The notes: generated by a model from the letters alone, not told the origin. A stretch of 64,000 nucleotides of DNA from an uncultured Alsobacter sp. (GCF_945952055.1 NZ_CAMFHB010000033.1:1-64000); one strand, 5' to 3'. Counted from the stretch's first letter, positions 1 to 8,140 are shown. Numbers and translations are program-made.

Positions 1-39
1 AACAGGTGTCCACCATCTCCCCGGTCTAAACACTTGGCC

Positions 40-108
40 CGGCCACCCACGACTTGGGAGGGCCCCGGCAAAGTCGTGGATCCCCGGGCCAAGCCCGGGG
101 ATGACGGC
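40..108. repeat. Composite palindromic extragenic element
   Basis: Two hairpins lie in tandem. The first pairs CCACGACTT (47-55) with AAGTCGTGG (71-79). The second pairs CCCCGGGC (82-89) with GCCCGGGG (93-100) across a three-base loop and is followed by ATGACGGC. A related, degenerate copy of the second hairpin lies at 57735-57760. The element lies just upstream of the M24 peptidase gene. It resembles the repeats scattered between genes in many alphaproteobacteria; I know of no proven function. Confidence 0.6.
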
Positions 109-200
109 TGGGGGGATGTGAACTGGACACGATTGCAACAGCGCTGATCGCCGGCCCGCCGGAAGCGAAACACCCCTCCGCACACCAACAGGAAATCGCC

Positions 201-1295
201 ATGTCCACCGCTGACCGCTTCGCCCGCCTGCGTGCCCTCATGTCCGAGACGGGCACCGATCTCGTGGCGCTCGGGCCGACGTCGCACATGGCGTACCTGA
301 CCGGCGTGTCGCCGCACGGCGACGAGCGGCCGGTGATGCTGCTGTTCGGCCGCGACCAGGCCTGCTTCCTGATGCCGGCACTGAATGTCGACAGCGTGCG
401 CGCCAAGACCGACCTGCCGTTCTTCCCCTGGGCGGATGCCGAAGGCCCGCACGACGCGCTCCGGCAGGCGCTGGCGGCCGTGCTCGCCGGCAAGGCCGCG
501 CCGTCGGTCGTGGTCGACGAGACCATGCGGGCCGACTTCGCGCTCCTCCTGCTCGATGCGCTGCCCGGCGCGACGCGGCGCTTCACCGACGACACGGTGG
601 GCGCGCTGCGGGCGGTGAAGGACGAGACGGAATACGGGATCCTCAAGGCGAACGCGCTCCTCAACGACCGCGCCATGGAGGCGGCCTACGCCGCCCTGAA
701 GCCCGGCGTGACGGAGCTCGAGATCGCGCGCCTGGTCGAGGGCTTCTACGAGGCCCACGGCGCCACCACGCAGTTCCGCAGCGTCTGTTTCGGGGAGAAC
801 GGCGCCTTCCCGCACCACCACACCGGCGGTCGCGTGCTGAAAGCCGGCGAGCCCGTGCTCATCGACATCGGCGGGCGCATGGACGGCTATCCGAGCGACA
901 TGACCCGCGTCGCCTATTGCGGCCATCCCGATCCGCGCTTCATGGCGATCGTCGGGGTCGTCGAGGAGGCCGTGCAGGCGGGCCTCGCGGCGGCCAAGCC
1001 GGGCGTCACGGCGCGCAGTGTCGACGAGGCGGCGCGCAACGTGATCACCAAGGCCGGCTACGGCCCGCGCTTCGTGCACCGCACCGGCCATGGGCTCGGC
1101 ATCGACATCCACGAGCCGCCCTACATCACCGCGACGGCGGACACGATCCTGCAGGAAGGGCACGTCTTCTCGATCGAGCCGGGGATCTACCTGCCGGGCG
1201 AGTTCGGCGTCCGGCTGGAGGAGATCGTGATCCTGCGCGCCGGCGGCGCGGAGGTGCTGTCGGGGCTCACGCGGAAGCCATACATCGCGGGGTGA
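201..1295 (+). CDS. M24-family Xaa-Pro aminopeptidase/creatinase-like metallohydrolase
   Basis: The 364-residue product has the two-part layout of aminopeptidase P-like enzymes: an N-terminal creatinase-type domain (about residues 5-130) and a C-terminal pita-bread domain (about 145-360). All five expected dinuclear-metal ligands are visible: D222 in IDIGG, D233 in SDMTR, H297 in GHGLG, E326 in IEPGIY and E340 in RLEE. This supports an active metallohydrolase that cleaves X-Pro peptides or a related C-N bond. Length is typical. The ATG follows AACAGGAAATCGCC, giving an acceptable ribosome site. It stands alone, followed by a repeat cluster. The exact substrate (peptide, creatine-like or other) cannot be read from sequence. 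Confidence 0.88.
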   Translation: MSTADRFARLRALMSETGTDLVALGPTSHMAYLTGVSPHGDERPVMLLFGRDQACFLMPALNVDSVRAKTDLPFFPWADAEGPHDALRQALAAVLAGKAAPSVVVDETMRADFALLLLDALPGATRRFTDDTVGALRAVKDETEYGILKANALLNDRAMEAAYAALKPGVTELEIARLVEGFYEAHGATTQFRSVCFGENGAFPHHHTGGRVLKAGEPVLIDIGGRMDGYPSDMTRVAYCGHPDPRFMAIVGVVEEAVQAGLAAAKPGVTARSVDEAARNVITKAGYGPRFVHRTGHGLGIDIHEPPYITATADTILQEGHVFSIEPGIYLPGEFGVRLEEIVILRAGGAEVLSGLTRKPYIAG

Positions 1296-1320
1296 GATCG
1301 ACCCCGCGCGGAAAGGTTCT

Positions 1321-1620
1321 GCGTCCTTCGACACGGCCGCTCCGCGGCCTGCTCAGGATGAGGACGTGGGAGGTCATCAACACCCACCAAGCTCCTCATC
1401 CTGAGAGGATGTGAATCTATCCCCGCCCCCATCTCCCTCATCCTGAGCCGGCCGCAAAGCGGCCGAGTAGAAGGACGCAGCATGCCCGCAGCGGCATTTT
1501 TGTGCGTCCTTCGACTCACGGCCCTGCGGGCCGTGGCTCAGGATGAGGGGCTTGGGGGCAGTTAAGAGAAAGATTCACAAGCTCTGAGCAACCGCCGCAG
1601 GCGGCGTGTCGAAGGACGCA
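1321..1620. repeat. Cluster of four inverted extragenic palindromic repeats
   Basis: This 350-base gene-free stretch is filled with copies of one element in alternating orientation. The ends read GCGTCCTTCGA and CTCAGGATGAGG and flank a variable GC-rich hairpin. Copies lie at about 1321-1363 (forward), 1436-1478 (reverse), 1503-1550 (forward) and 1581-1619 (reverse). A truncated end lies at 1391-1408. The hairpin cores differ between copies (for example GGCCGCAAAGCGGCC against GGCCCTGCGGGCC), while the ends are conserved. Such elements can act as bidirectional transcript ends for the convergent genes on either side. Confidence 0.75.
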
Positions 1621-1643
1621 GCGTCAGCGTGCGCGCACGTGCC

Positions 1644-2075
1644 TCAGCCGCGCGTCGTGGTCTTCACGTCCACGCTCGCCTTGATGGCGTTCGAGTACGG
1701 GCAGATGGTGTGGGTCGTGTCGACCAGCGTGCGCGCCTCGGCCTCGGGCAGGCCGGGCAGGTAGACGTCGAGCGCGGCGGTGATGCCGAAGCCACCTTCC
1801 GAGCGCGGACCGATGCCGATGGTGGCCGACACGGTCGAGCCTTCCGGCAGCTTGATCTTGGTCTGGGCCGAGGCCACGCGCATGGCGCCGAGGAAGCAGG
1901 CGGAGTAGCCGAGCGCAAAGAGCTTCTCGGGGTTGGCGCCATTGCCGCCGGGGCCGCCGAGTTCCTTGGGCACGACGAGATCGAGGGTCATCGTCCCGTC
2001 GGCGAGCGCCGTACGGCCGTCGCGGCCGCCGCCGCTTGCGGTTGCAGAGGTGGTGTACTTGGCATCGACCGGCAT
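1644..2075 (-). CDS. ohr: Organic hydroperoxide resistance protein Ohr (OsmC/Ohr family)
   Basis: The 143-residue product matches the Ohr subgroup of thiol peroxidases, which reduce organic hydroperoxides in the cytoplasm using lipoyl-type reductants. The two redox cysteines are present: C60 in ALGYSACF and C125 in [10 protein letters not shown], at the spacing expected for Ohr. The chosen ATG (MPVDAKYTT) follows AGGAG at good spacing. An upstream in-frame ATG at 2114 would add 13 residues without a ribosome site. The gene is divergent from the ohrR-like regulator, the usual arrangement, and the shared intergenic region carries dyads. Confidence 0.95.
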   Translation of the reverse strand: MPVDAKYTTSATASGGGRDGRTALADGTMTLDLVVPKELGGPGGNGANPEKLFALGYSACFLGAMRVASAQTKIKLPEGSTVSATIGIGPRSEGGFGITAALDVYLPGLPEAEARTLVDTTHTICPYSNAIKASVDVKTTTRG

Positions 2076-2133
2076 CGGGGGCTCCTCTTGGATTGTCCGG
2101 TTGCGGAAATTCATTTGTATCGCTCGCCGTTAT

Positions 2134-2213
2134 ATCGCGTGCGATCCAATGGCGATGTTTCTAGCGCCGCGACCCGGCGGATGTCAACGCTTGCGATAGG
2201 ATCGCGCACGATC
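2134..2213. promoter_or_regulatory. Two candidate OhrR operator dyads in the ohr/ohrR intergenic region
   Basis: Two related palindromes lie between the divergent genes: ATCGCGTGCGAT (2134-2145) and GATCGCGCACGATC (2200-2213). Both share a GATCG/CGATC-type core and are flanked by AT-rich bases. One lies in the ohr leader and the other just upstream of the regulator start. OhrR repressors are known to bind dyads in this position and release them when a cysteine is oxidised. Assignment to OhrR is inferred from position and symmetry only. Confidence 0.45.
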
Positions 2214-2225
2214 TATTTTCCCTCC

Positions 2226-2804
2226 ATGAGCACCCGCAACGCCAAGTCCCCGGTGAAGACCAAGCCCGCTGCGCAGGCCAAGTCTCCTGCACAGGCCAAG
2301 TCCCCTGCACAGGCCAAGTCCCCTGCACGGGCCAAGTCCCCTGCGAGGGCGAAGCCCGCCGCGAGGGCCTCGCCGCCCGATCTCGACGATCTGCTGTGCT
2401 TCGCGATCTATTCGACGGGCTTCGCCTTCAACCGCGTCTATCGCGAACCGTTGCAGCGGCTGGGTCTCACCTATCCGCAATATCTCGTGATGATGTGCCT
2501 GTGGGCGCAGGACGACGTGACCGTGGGTCGCATCGGCGAGCGGCTCGGCCTCGACACCAACACGCTCACCCCGCTCCTCAAGCGGCTCGAGGCGCTTGGC
2601 TTCATCACGCGCCGGCGCTCGGTCGAGGACGAACGGCGCGTGATGGTCGCCCTGACGCACAAGGGAGAGGCCCTGCGCGGCGAGGCCGCAGACGTGGTCC
2701 GGTGCATCGCGGATGCGGTCGATCTGCCGCGCGCCGAGATCGCCCGGCTGACGCGCGACGTGCGCTCCCTGCGGGAGAGCCTCGAGCGCGCGATCGAGGC
2801 GTAG
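2226..2804 (+). CDS. ohrR: MarR-family peroxide-sensing repressor OhrR with repetitive N-terminal tail
   Basis: The 192-residue product has a MarR winged-helix domain (about residues 52-185) and the OhrR redox cysteine, C58 in LLCFAIYS, which forms a sulfenic acid and releases DNA when oxidised. The divergent ohr gene supports the assignment. Unusual for this roughly 150-residue family is a basic N-terminal extension of about 50 residues built from near-identical [12 protein letters not shown] units. These are encoded by 15-bp tandem repeats (about 2265-2345) and resemble histone-H1-like AKSP tails. The ATG at 2226 lacks a clear ribosome site. The first conserved OhrR residues appear only at DLDD (52 onward), so a start inside the repeats is not excluded, but no ATG lies there. 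Confidence 0.9.
   Translation: MSTRNAKSPVKTKPAAQAKSPAQAKSPAQAKSPARAKSPARAKPAARASPPDLDDLLCFAIYSTGFAFNRVYREPLQRLGLTYPQYLVMMCLWAQDDVTVGRIGERLGLDTNTLTPLLKRLEALGFITRRRSVEDERRVMVALTHKGEALRGEAADVVRCIADAVDLPRAEIARLTRDVRSLRESLERAIEA
2265..2345 (+). repeat. 15-bp tandem repeat inside the ohrR-like gene
   Basis: About five copies of a 15-base unit, consensus CAGGCCAAGTCCCCTG with phase variants (CAGGCC, CGGGCC, GAGGGC), run head to tail and encode KSPAQ/KSPAR. The unit length is a multiple of three, so copy-number changes would lengthen or shorten the tail without a frameshift. Confidence 0.8.
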
Positions 2805-2973
2805 GCTCCCGGGCCGTTTCCGTCTCGCGCCGGACGCGGCGCACCCGGTCGGGACGGCGGCCGGCCGACGGACCGCGAGGTTGTTCCCGCACAAAGACCG
2901 CGGAGGTTCCGCCCGGCACACTGAGGGCCTTGCTGCCCGTCCCGAGGCAGCGCGCGCCAACCGGAGATCCCTC

Positions 2974-3225
2974 ATGTGTGCTTGCGGCCAGGTGACTGAA
3001 ACCATCATCGACGTGCGCCAGATCGCGCCGCGGATGCGCCACCCCATCGTGTTCGGCACCTTCGACATGCTGCAGCCGGGCGAGGCGTTCATGCTGGTCA
3101 ACGACCACGATCCGGTGCCGCTGCACTATCAGTTCAGCGAGTATTTCGCGGACCGCTTCGACTGGGACTACGAGGAACAGGGCCCCAAGGTGTGGCGTGT
3201 GCGGATCTCGCGGAGGCCGGGATGA
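2974..3225 (+). CDS. DUF2249 small protein
   Basis: The 83-residue product matches the DUF2249 family throughout. The recognisable features are the DVRQIAPRMRHP start, FDMLQPGEAF, the LVNDHDPVPLHYQF core and the ending EQGPKVWRVRI. The ATG start gives MCACGQ, with two extra cysteines at the front. DUF2249 proteins often occur near nitric-oxide, cytochrome and hemerythrin genes, but no such gene is seen here. The stop overlaps the start of the next gene by ATGA, so the two are probably translationally coupled. Molecular function is unknown. Confidence 0.85.
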   Translation: MCACGQVTETIIDVRQIAPRMRHPIVFGTFDMLQPGEAFMLVNDHDPVPLHYQFSEYFADRFDWDYEEQGPKVWRVRISRRPG

Positions 3226-3560
3226 ACGAACGGCCCGTCGCGACCGCCACGGTGCTGGGCCGCGTCGAGGCCGTGCTGCGGACCGTCGACCTCGACTGCA
3301 CGTGTCGGGCCCGTCTCGACGACGCCCTCGCCCGCTTCGCGACCCTCGAGGCGCGGCGCCAGGCTCGCCGCGACCTGTCCGAGGCGCGCCACCAGCGCGA
3401 TCTGATCGCCGGCCTCGTCGCCCTGCTGGCGGATCTCGACGAGGTCGCGACCGACGAGCCGGACGCGAGCGTCTTCGACGAGCTGGCCCATCTGTTCGAG
3501 GATGTCGCAAACGCGGCGCGGGACGGCGCAGCGGCGCTTCGCGGCCTCGGCAGGCGCTGA
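3222..3560 (+). CDS. Hypothetical helical protein coupled to the DUF2249 gene
   Basis: The 112-residue product overlaps the preceding stop codon by the four bases ATGA. It is predominantly helical, rich in Ala, Arg, Asp and Leu, with a single CTC pair near residue 27 and no membrane segment or signal peptide. I recognise no family. The coupling suggests it works with the DUF2249 protein. Its stop is followed in the same frame by the PIN-domain remnant. Confidence 0.6.
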   Translation: MNERPVATATVLGRVEAVLRTVDLDCTCRARLDDALARFATLEARRQARRDLSEARHQRDLIAGLVALLADLDEVATDEPDASVFDELAHLFEDVANAARDGAAALRGLGRR

Positions 3561-3578
3561 CGGTTCCGGTCGCCTAGG

Positions 3579-3701
3579 CATGCTCGCGACCCCTTCGACC
3601 ATCTGCTCGTGGCACAGGCCCTGTCCGAAGGACTGACCTTCGTTTCGGACAACGCGTTTGCCGGCCGCTATGGCGTCCCGATCCTGAGGTGCTCCGCGTA
3701 G
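3579..3701 (+). pseudogene. Remnant of a VapC-type PIN-domain toxin (C-terminal 40 residues)
   Basis: The frame from 3579 to the TAG at 3699-3701 reads as the end of a PIN-domain ribonuclease toxin. It begins H-A-R-D-P-F-D-H-L-L-V-A-Q-A, the family's HxDPFDRLLVAQA motif carrying an active-site aspartate. It continues with the TFVSDNAF segment, which has the last conserved acidic residue, and the YGVPILR ending. The N-terminal two thirds and any antitoxin gene are missing. The frame upstream is closed by the stop of the previous gene. It is best read as a decayed toxin-antitoxin locus. It is too short for routine gene calling. Confidence 0.8.
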
Positions 3702-3720
3702 ACCCCGAAGGTCGCGCCGA

Positions 3721-5064
3721 TCACACTTTCTCCAGAAAAACCTTCGCCGCCTCGCCGTGCTCGCGGCGCAGGCGCTGCAGGTCGACGCCCAGCGGACGTC
3801 CGTCCACGACGCGCCACGAGCCCTTGACCATCACGCGATCCGCCGCGTGGGCGCCGCAGAGCACGAGGGCCGCCAGCGGGTCGCCGGCACCGGAGAAGCG
3901 CAGCTCGTCGAGCGTGTAGAGGGCGAGGTCGGCCTGTCTTCCGACGGCGATCGTGCCGATGTCGTCGCGGCCCAGGCAGCGGGCGGAGCCTTCCGTGGCC
4001 CAGCGCAGGGCGTCGAGATGGGTCACGGCGGCCGAACCGTAGCGCAGTCGGTTCAGCATGAGGGCGTGGCGAACGCCCTCCATCAGGTTCGAGCTGTCGT
4101 TGGAGGCCGAGCCATCCACGCCGAGCCCGACGGGAGACCCGGCGGCCTCCAGGTCGCGGGTGCGGCACTGGCCCGACGCAAGCACCATGTTCGAGGTGGG
4201 GCAGTGGCAAACCCCCACGCCGGCCCGGCCGAGGCGCGTGATCTCGTCGTCGTTGAAATGGACGCCGTGGGCAAGCCAAACGCGGTCGTTCATCCAGCCC
4301 ACGTCCTCCAGATAGTCGACGGGCCGACACTGGAAGCGCTCCCGGCAGTAGTCGATCTCGTCGCGCGTCTCGGCGAGGTGCGTGTGCAACTGGCAGCCGT
4401 GGCGCAGGGCCAGACCGACCGTCTCCATCATGAGACGCTTCGACACGACGAAGGGCGCGGACGGGGCCAGCGCCACCCGGGTCATCGCGCCGTCGGACGT
4501 GTCGTGATAGCGCCCGATGATGCGCTCGCAATCGGCCAGGATCGTGTCGGCATCCTGCGTGCCGCGCTCCGGCGCGAGCCCGCCTTCCTCGATCGTCAGG
4601 TTGAGGGAGCCGCGCGTGAGCGTGACGCGCATGCCGAGCGCCGCCGCCTCCTCGGCCTGGATGTCCATCGCGTCGTCGAGCCCCGGCGGAAACAGGTAGT
4701 GGTGGTCGGAGACGCAGGTGCAGCCCGACATCAGGAGCTCGGTCAGCGCGAGCCGGGTGGCGAGGCGGAAATTGTCGGCGTTCACGTGCCGCGACCACAG
4801 GGGCAGCATCGCGTCGATCCAGGGGAAGAGCTCCTTGTTGATCCCGGCCGGGTGGGCGCGGGTCAGTGTCTGGAACATGTGGTGGTGCGTGTTGACGAGG
4901 CCCGGGATGACGACATGCCGTGACGCGTCGAACACGGCATCGACCGGGGACGGCGGGGCGGCGCCGGCAAGCAGGAGTTCGGCGATCCGGCCATCCTCGA
5001 CGACGAGGCCGCCGGCGGCGTTCTCCGCCAGGATCGCCAGGGGGGCCTTGATCCACTCACGCAT
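3721..5064 (-). CDS. Amidohydrolase, probable 8-oxoguanine deaminase
   Basis: The 447-residue protein belongs to the amidohydrolase superfamily subgroup that includes 8-oxoguanine deaminase, guanine deaminase and AtzB/TrzN-type triazine hydrolases. Zinc-site residues are visible: H60 and H62 in NTHHHM, H229 in LHTHL, H266 in WLAHGVHF and D317 in GVDGSASND. The stretches VNTHHHMFQTLTR and CHCPTSNM closely resemble known 8-oxoguanine deaminases, which convert 8-oxoguanine to uric acid. The gene is last in a leftward operon with a second amidohydrolase 16 bases upstream. The substrate is inferred from family resemblance; another N-heterocycle is possible. Confidence 0.8.
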   Translation of the reverse strand: MREWIKAPLAILAENAAGGLVVEDGRIAELLLAGAAPPSPVDAVFDASRHVVIPGLVNTHHHMFQTLTRAHPAGINKELFPWIDAMLPLWSRHVNADNFRLATRLALTELLMSGCTCVSDHHYLFPPGLDDAMDIQAEEAAALGMRVTLTRGSLNLTIEEGGLAPERGTQDADTILADCERIIGRYHDTSDGAMTRVALAPSAPFVVSKRLMMETVGLALRHGCQLHTHLAETRDEIDYCRERFQCRPVDYLEDVGWMNDRVWLAHGVHFNDDEITRLGRAGVGVCHCPTSNMVLASGQCRTRDLEAAGSPVGLGVDGSASNDSSNLMEGVRHALMLNRLRYGSAAVTHLDALRWATEGSARCLGRDDIGTIAVGRQADLALYTLDELRFSGAGDPLAALVLCGAHAADRVMVKGSWRVVDGRPLGVDLQRLRREHGEAAKVFLEKV

Positions 5065-5080
5065 CGGCTTTTCTCCCGCT

Positions 5081-6649
5081 TCAATCCGCCATCCGGTTGT
5101 AGCGGTAGCTCTTCACGCCGGCCTCCACCGTGCGCTCGCGGTGGAAGGCCTCCAGCGCGGGCATCATGAGGTCCACCATCGCCTCGGCCTCCGTCTCGGC
5201 GGCCGACGGCGGCTGCGACAGGCGGGCCTTGATCTCCGCGAGCACGGCGTCACGGTCGATGGTGATGACCTTGCCGCCGTCGACGACGAGCCGACCGCCG
5301 ACGAAGACCTGGTCGATGGCGTGACGTCCTCCGCGATGAAGGACCGCCTCCTCGGGCGGCGTGCGCGGCGAGAGCCAGGGACGGCCGACCTTGTCGCGGT
5401 CCATGAGCACGATGTCGGCCTGGCATCCGGGCTCCAGGCGCCCGGTGAAGCCGCCGAAGCCGACGGTGCGCGCGCCATGCTCGGTCGCCATCTGCAGGAT
5501 CGCGGCCGCGTCGGGGCGATCGGTCCACAGCCCGGTCTCGCGGTGCAGGGCCCAGGCGAGCTTCATCTCCAGCGTCATGTCGCGGTCGTCGGCGAGGTTC
5601 GACTGGTCGATCCCCAGCGCGACGGGAATCTTGCGCCGGCGCATCTCGTTGATCGGCGCGATGCCGCTGGCGAGCCGCAGCCCCGAGGACGGGTTGTGGC
5701 AGATCGAGCAGCCGCAGGCAGCGAGCCTGTCGAGGTCCTCGCGCGTCGCCCAGTTGCCGTGCCCGAAGGTCATCTCCGGCCCCAGGCAGCCGAGCGCGTC
5801 GAGATGGGCGATGGCGCTGCGGCCGAAGCGACGCTCGGCGAAGAGGGCCTGCCGCTCGGTCTCGATGAGATGCATGTGCACGTTCGCCTTCCGGCTGCGT
5901 GCCGTCTCGACGATCGTCTGCAGGGCCTCGTCGCTGCACCAGTGCAGGTTCGCCGGCGCGAGGTTGATGCGCACGTGCCCTGGCCGGGCCACCTGCCACC
6001 GGTCGCAGAGCGCCCGGAAGAAGTCCATCATGGACGCGATGGGAAGCATGGTCCCCTTCAGCTTGGCGGCGAGCCAGCCCCGAGCCGGTTCCGGCAGCGC
6101 CGCCAGCGTTTGCGCGTCGTCCTCGTAGGAGAGGACGTTGCGGTCGCGGATCATGAAGCAGAAGCCGGCCCGCATTCCGATGTCGCCATAGGCCGTGAGC
6201 GTCTCGTCGGCCATCGCCATCCACTGATCCGGAGTGCCTGCGAGCCCGCTGTTGATGTTGTGCACCGTGGTGGTGCCGCTCTCCAGCATCTCGATGGCGG
6301 AGTAGAGGGTGTCGAGCCGGGTGCCGACGCCACGCATGGCGCGGAAGCGCGGCAGCCAGAGTTCGAGCGGCGCGAAGGGCACGCCCATCATCAGCGGCGT
6401 CAGGCCGAAGTGATGGTGGCCGTTGACGAGCCCCGGCATGGCGATCATGCCGCGCGAGCCATGGCGGGGGAGATGATCGTTGCCGTAGGCGACGGCCGGC
6501 ATCGCGCCGACCTGGACGATCTTGCCCTGCTGGACGCGGATTCCGACGTCGTGGCGCGTCTCCATCCGTCCGTCGGGCCCGACGCCGACGAGCACCGTGC
6601 CGGCCTCGATGATGCAGTCTCCCACGGGCAGGGGCGCTGGCGTGCTCAC
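5081..6649 (-). CDS. Amidohydrolase-family metal-dependent hydrolase/deaminase
   Basis: The 522-residue product is a second, longer member of the ATZ/TRZ-like amidohydrolases. It has the HxH motif (H78, H80 in VNGHHHFG), a VHMHLIET strand, the TFGHGNW histidine and a GIDQSNL aspartate region. The N-terminal 70 residues form the small beta domain typical of the fold. It starts with GTG and overlaps the upstream gene's stop as GTGA, implying translational coupling. Together with the downstream deaminase it suggests stepwise hydrolysis of a nitrogen-ring compound. The exact reaction is unknown. Confidence 0.75.
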   Translation of the reverse strand: MSTPAPLPVGDCIIEAGTVLVGVGPDGRMETRHDVGIRVQQGKIVQVGAMPAVAYGNDHLPRHGSRGMIAMPGLVNGHHHFGLTPLMMGVPFAPLELWLPRFRAMRGVGTRLDTLYSAIEMLESGTTTVHNINSGLAGTPDQWMAMADETLTAYGDIGMRAGFCFMIRDRNVLSYEDDAQTLAALPEPARGWLAAKLKGTMLPIASMMDFFRALCDRWQVARPGHVRINLAPANLHWCSDEALQTIVETARSRKANVHMHLIETERQALFAERRFGRSAIAHLDALGCLGPEMTFGHGNWATREDLDRLAACGCSICHNPSSGLRLASGIAPINEMRRRKIPVALGIDQSNLADDRDMTLEMKLAWALHRETGLWTDRPDAAAILQMATEHGARTVGFGGFTGRLEPGCQADIVLMDRDKVGRPWLSPRTPPEEAVLHRGGRHAIDQVFVGGRLVVDGGKVITIDRDAVLAEIKARLSQPPSAAETEAEAMVDLMMPALEAFHRERTVEAGVKSYRYNRMAD

Positions 6650-7692
6650 GCGTAGTCTCCGATCAGGCCGAGGCGCCGCGCCACCGCCACGCGGTAGAGC
6701 GGATCGCCGTAGACCTTGTCCTCCTCGTGCCCGGAATAGGCGATCGAGATGTCGTGCTCGTCGTAGCTCCGGGCCGCCGCGGCCTGCAGCGCGGGCCAGT
6801 CCGGGGCCGGGATGGCGCGCCAGCGCGCGACGGTCGCGGCGTCGGGAAACACCGGAAAGCCGATTTCGGGCACGAGGCCGGCCACGCCCTGCCAGAAGCG
6901 CCGCAGCAGCGTGTCGACCGTGTCCTGGTCGACGAAGGGCGCGACGAGACGGATCCAGTGCAGTCCGGTGACGACGTGCAGGGCCGCGAAGTGCTGCGTC
7001 GCCGCGAAGAGCACGATCGCGGTGCCAGCCATCCGGCGCATGGTGTCGGGACCGATGGCGAGCCAGTCGACGACGGGTCGAAACTCCGGCGTCTGCCCGC
7101 AGTCACGCATGTTCTGCCACAGGAGGTCGTGGAGCTTCAGGCGATGCAGCGGCTCGATGGCGGCCGTGCGGGCGAGGACCTCGGCGGGATCCTGCGTGAT
7201 CGGCGCGGCGCCGGTGGGTGCGGGGAGCGTGAAGTAGGTCGCGGCCCAGTAGCCGAGCGCGACGGCGACGTCGTCGGCGTCGCGGCGCAGAAGGCCGTAG
7301 GCGAGCCGCATCAGCCCGTGGAAGGCGCTGGCCGGCACCCCCGGCGCGAGGTGCGGCACGTAGCGGCGAACGGCGCCGTCGATGCCGAGGCCAGCGACCT
7401 CCTGCGCGAAGAAGGCCCGCAGGTCCGGCTCGCGCTCGCGCAGGCCCAGGGCCGTCTGCCAGGTCCGCGCATCGAGCGCCTCGGTGGGATGGCCGAAGGG
7501 CAGGAGGTTCTTGGTGTCGCGGTAGTGGACGAAGAAGTCCCGCAGCCGTTCGGGATCGCCGCCGATCCGGTCGAGCGCGGTGATCACCATCGGCGCGTGG
7601 TTGGAAAAGGTGCCGGTGAACTCCGACCCCCAGGCGGGCATTTCCGCCATGAGCGTGTCGAGCCCCGCCGTCGTCCGAGTGCCTTCGGTCAT
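6646..7692 (-). CDS. Questin-oxidase-like (DUF4243) protein
   Basis: The 348-residue product resembles the questin oxidase family, named after a fungal enzyme that opens an anthraquinone ring by a Baeyer-Villiger-type reaction. The sequence shows the family's NHAPMVITALDRIG start (residues 30-43), a long all-helical body with histidines in TQHFAALHVVTGLHW, and the YSGHEEDKVYGDP end. The ATG at 7692 (MTEGTRTT) follows GGGAG at reasonable spacing. An upstream in-frame start would add a 58-residue, low-quality leader. It is first in the leftward operon with two amidohydrolases, so it probably oxidises the compound that they hydrolyse or its product. Bacterial members are uncharacterised as far as I know. 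Confidence 0.7.
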   Translation of the reverse strand: MTEGTRTTAGLDTLMAEMPAWGSEFTGTFSNHAPMVITALDRIGGDPERLRDFFVHYRDTKNLLPFGHPTEALDARTWQTALGLREREPDLRAFFAQEVAGLGIDGAVRRYVPHLAPGVPASAFHGLMRLAYGLLRRDADDVAVALGYWAATYFTLPAPTGAAPITQDPAEVLARTAAIEPLHRLKLHDLLWQNMRDCGQTPEFRPVVDWLAIGPDTMRRMAGTAIVLFAATQHFAALHVVTGLHWIRLVAPFVDQDTVDTLLRRFWQGVAGLVPEIGFPVFPDAATVARWRAIPAPDWPALQAAAARSYDEHDISIAYSGHEEDKVYGDPLYRVAVARRLGLIGDYA

Positions 7693-8140
7693 GCCTGACT
7701 CCCGCGATTGCCGTCCGTCCGGAACGATAGGGTGCCGGACGGCACCCCGTGAAGCTCGCTGCGGAGGCCGTGCAGGATCGATGCCGATCGGAAAACCGGA
7801 GCCGCGCGAGACGCTTGGCCGTGCGAAGCGGCCGGCGTTGCCGATCGGGCAGCACGGACAATCCAAAAAGGCTCATCCCCGAGGTGATCGCCGGCGCGGC
7901 ATCGTGCCGGTGCTTTCGGCAGTGGCGCGCCAAACACTGGGCAACTCGCGCAGCGTTGCCGAACGCGCAACGCCTCGACCTGAAAACTTCACTTGTCGGC
8001 TCGTTCGCGGCTGACCTAGCGTTCATGTCGAGGGCGGCGAACAGCCGTGAGCGTGAGCCCAAGACCGCCCGATCGCACACTGTCCTGAAGTGATGGCGCC
8101 GGTCCGTCGCGCGAGCATGCGGGCCGCGCGAAGGTGGGCC
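7693..8140. other. Divergent control region between catabolic operons
   Basis: About 450 bases separate the leftward amidohydrolase operon and the rightward ABC transporter operon. I see no gene in it. It must hold the promoters of both units. The only clear structure is a set of overlapping dyads at 7939-7970, described separately. Confidence 0.6.
7939..7970. promoter_or_regulatory. Three-half-site dyad cluster, candidate LysR operator
   Basis: GGCAAC (7939-7944), GTTGCC (7954-7959) and GCAAC (7966-7970) alternate in orientation, forming two overlapping dyads. The second, GTTGC-N7-GCAAC, contains a T-N11-A core, the usual signature of LysR-type binding sites. A LysR gene (12875-13852) lies in the adjacent rightward cluster and is the natural candidate regulator. 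Confidence 0.4.

Noticed and set aside
917-1414. Long Arg/Gly-rich reading frame overlapping the M24 gene on the same strand
   Set aside because: It is a frame shadow of a high-GC gene; the product is low-complexity and matches no family, while the other frame carries all five metal ligands.
2184-3101. Minus-strand reading frame of about 300 codons opposite ohrR
   Set aside because: Its protein is Arg/Gly-rich with no family features, and the plus strand encodes a clear OhrR there.
5250-6224. Long second-frame product inside the second amidohydrolase gene
   Set aside because: Composition is that of an out-of-frame GC-rich shadow, and it has no start or ribosome site of its own.
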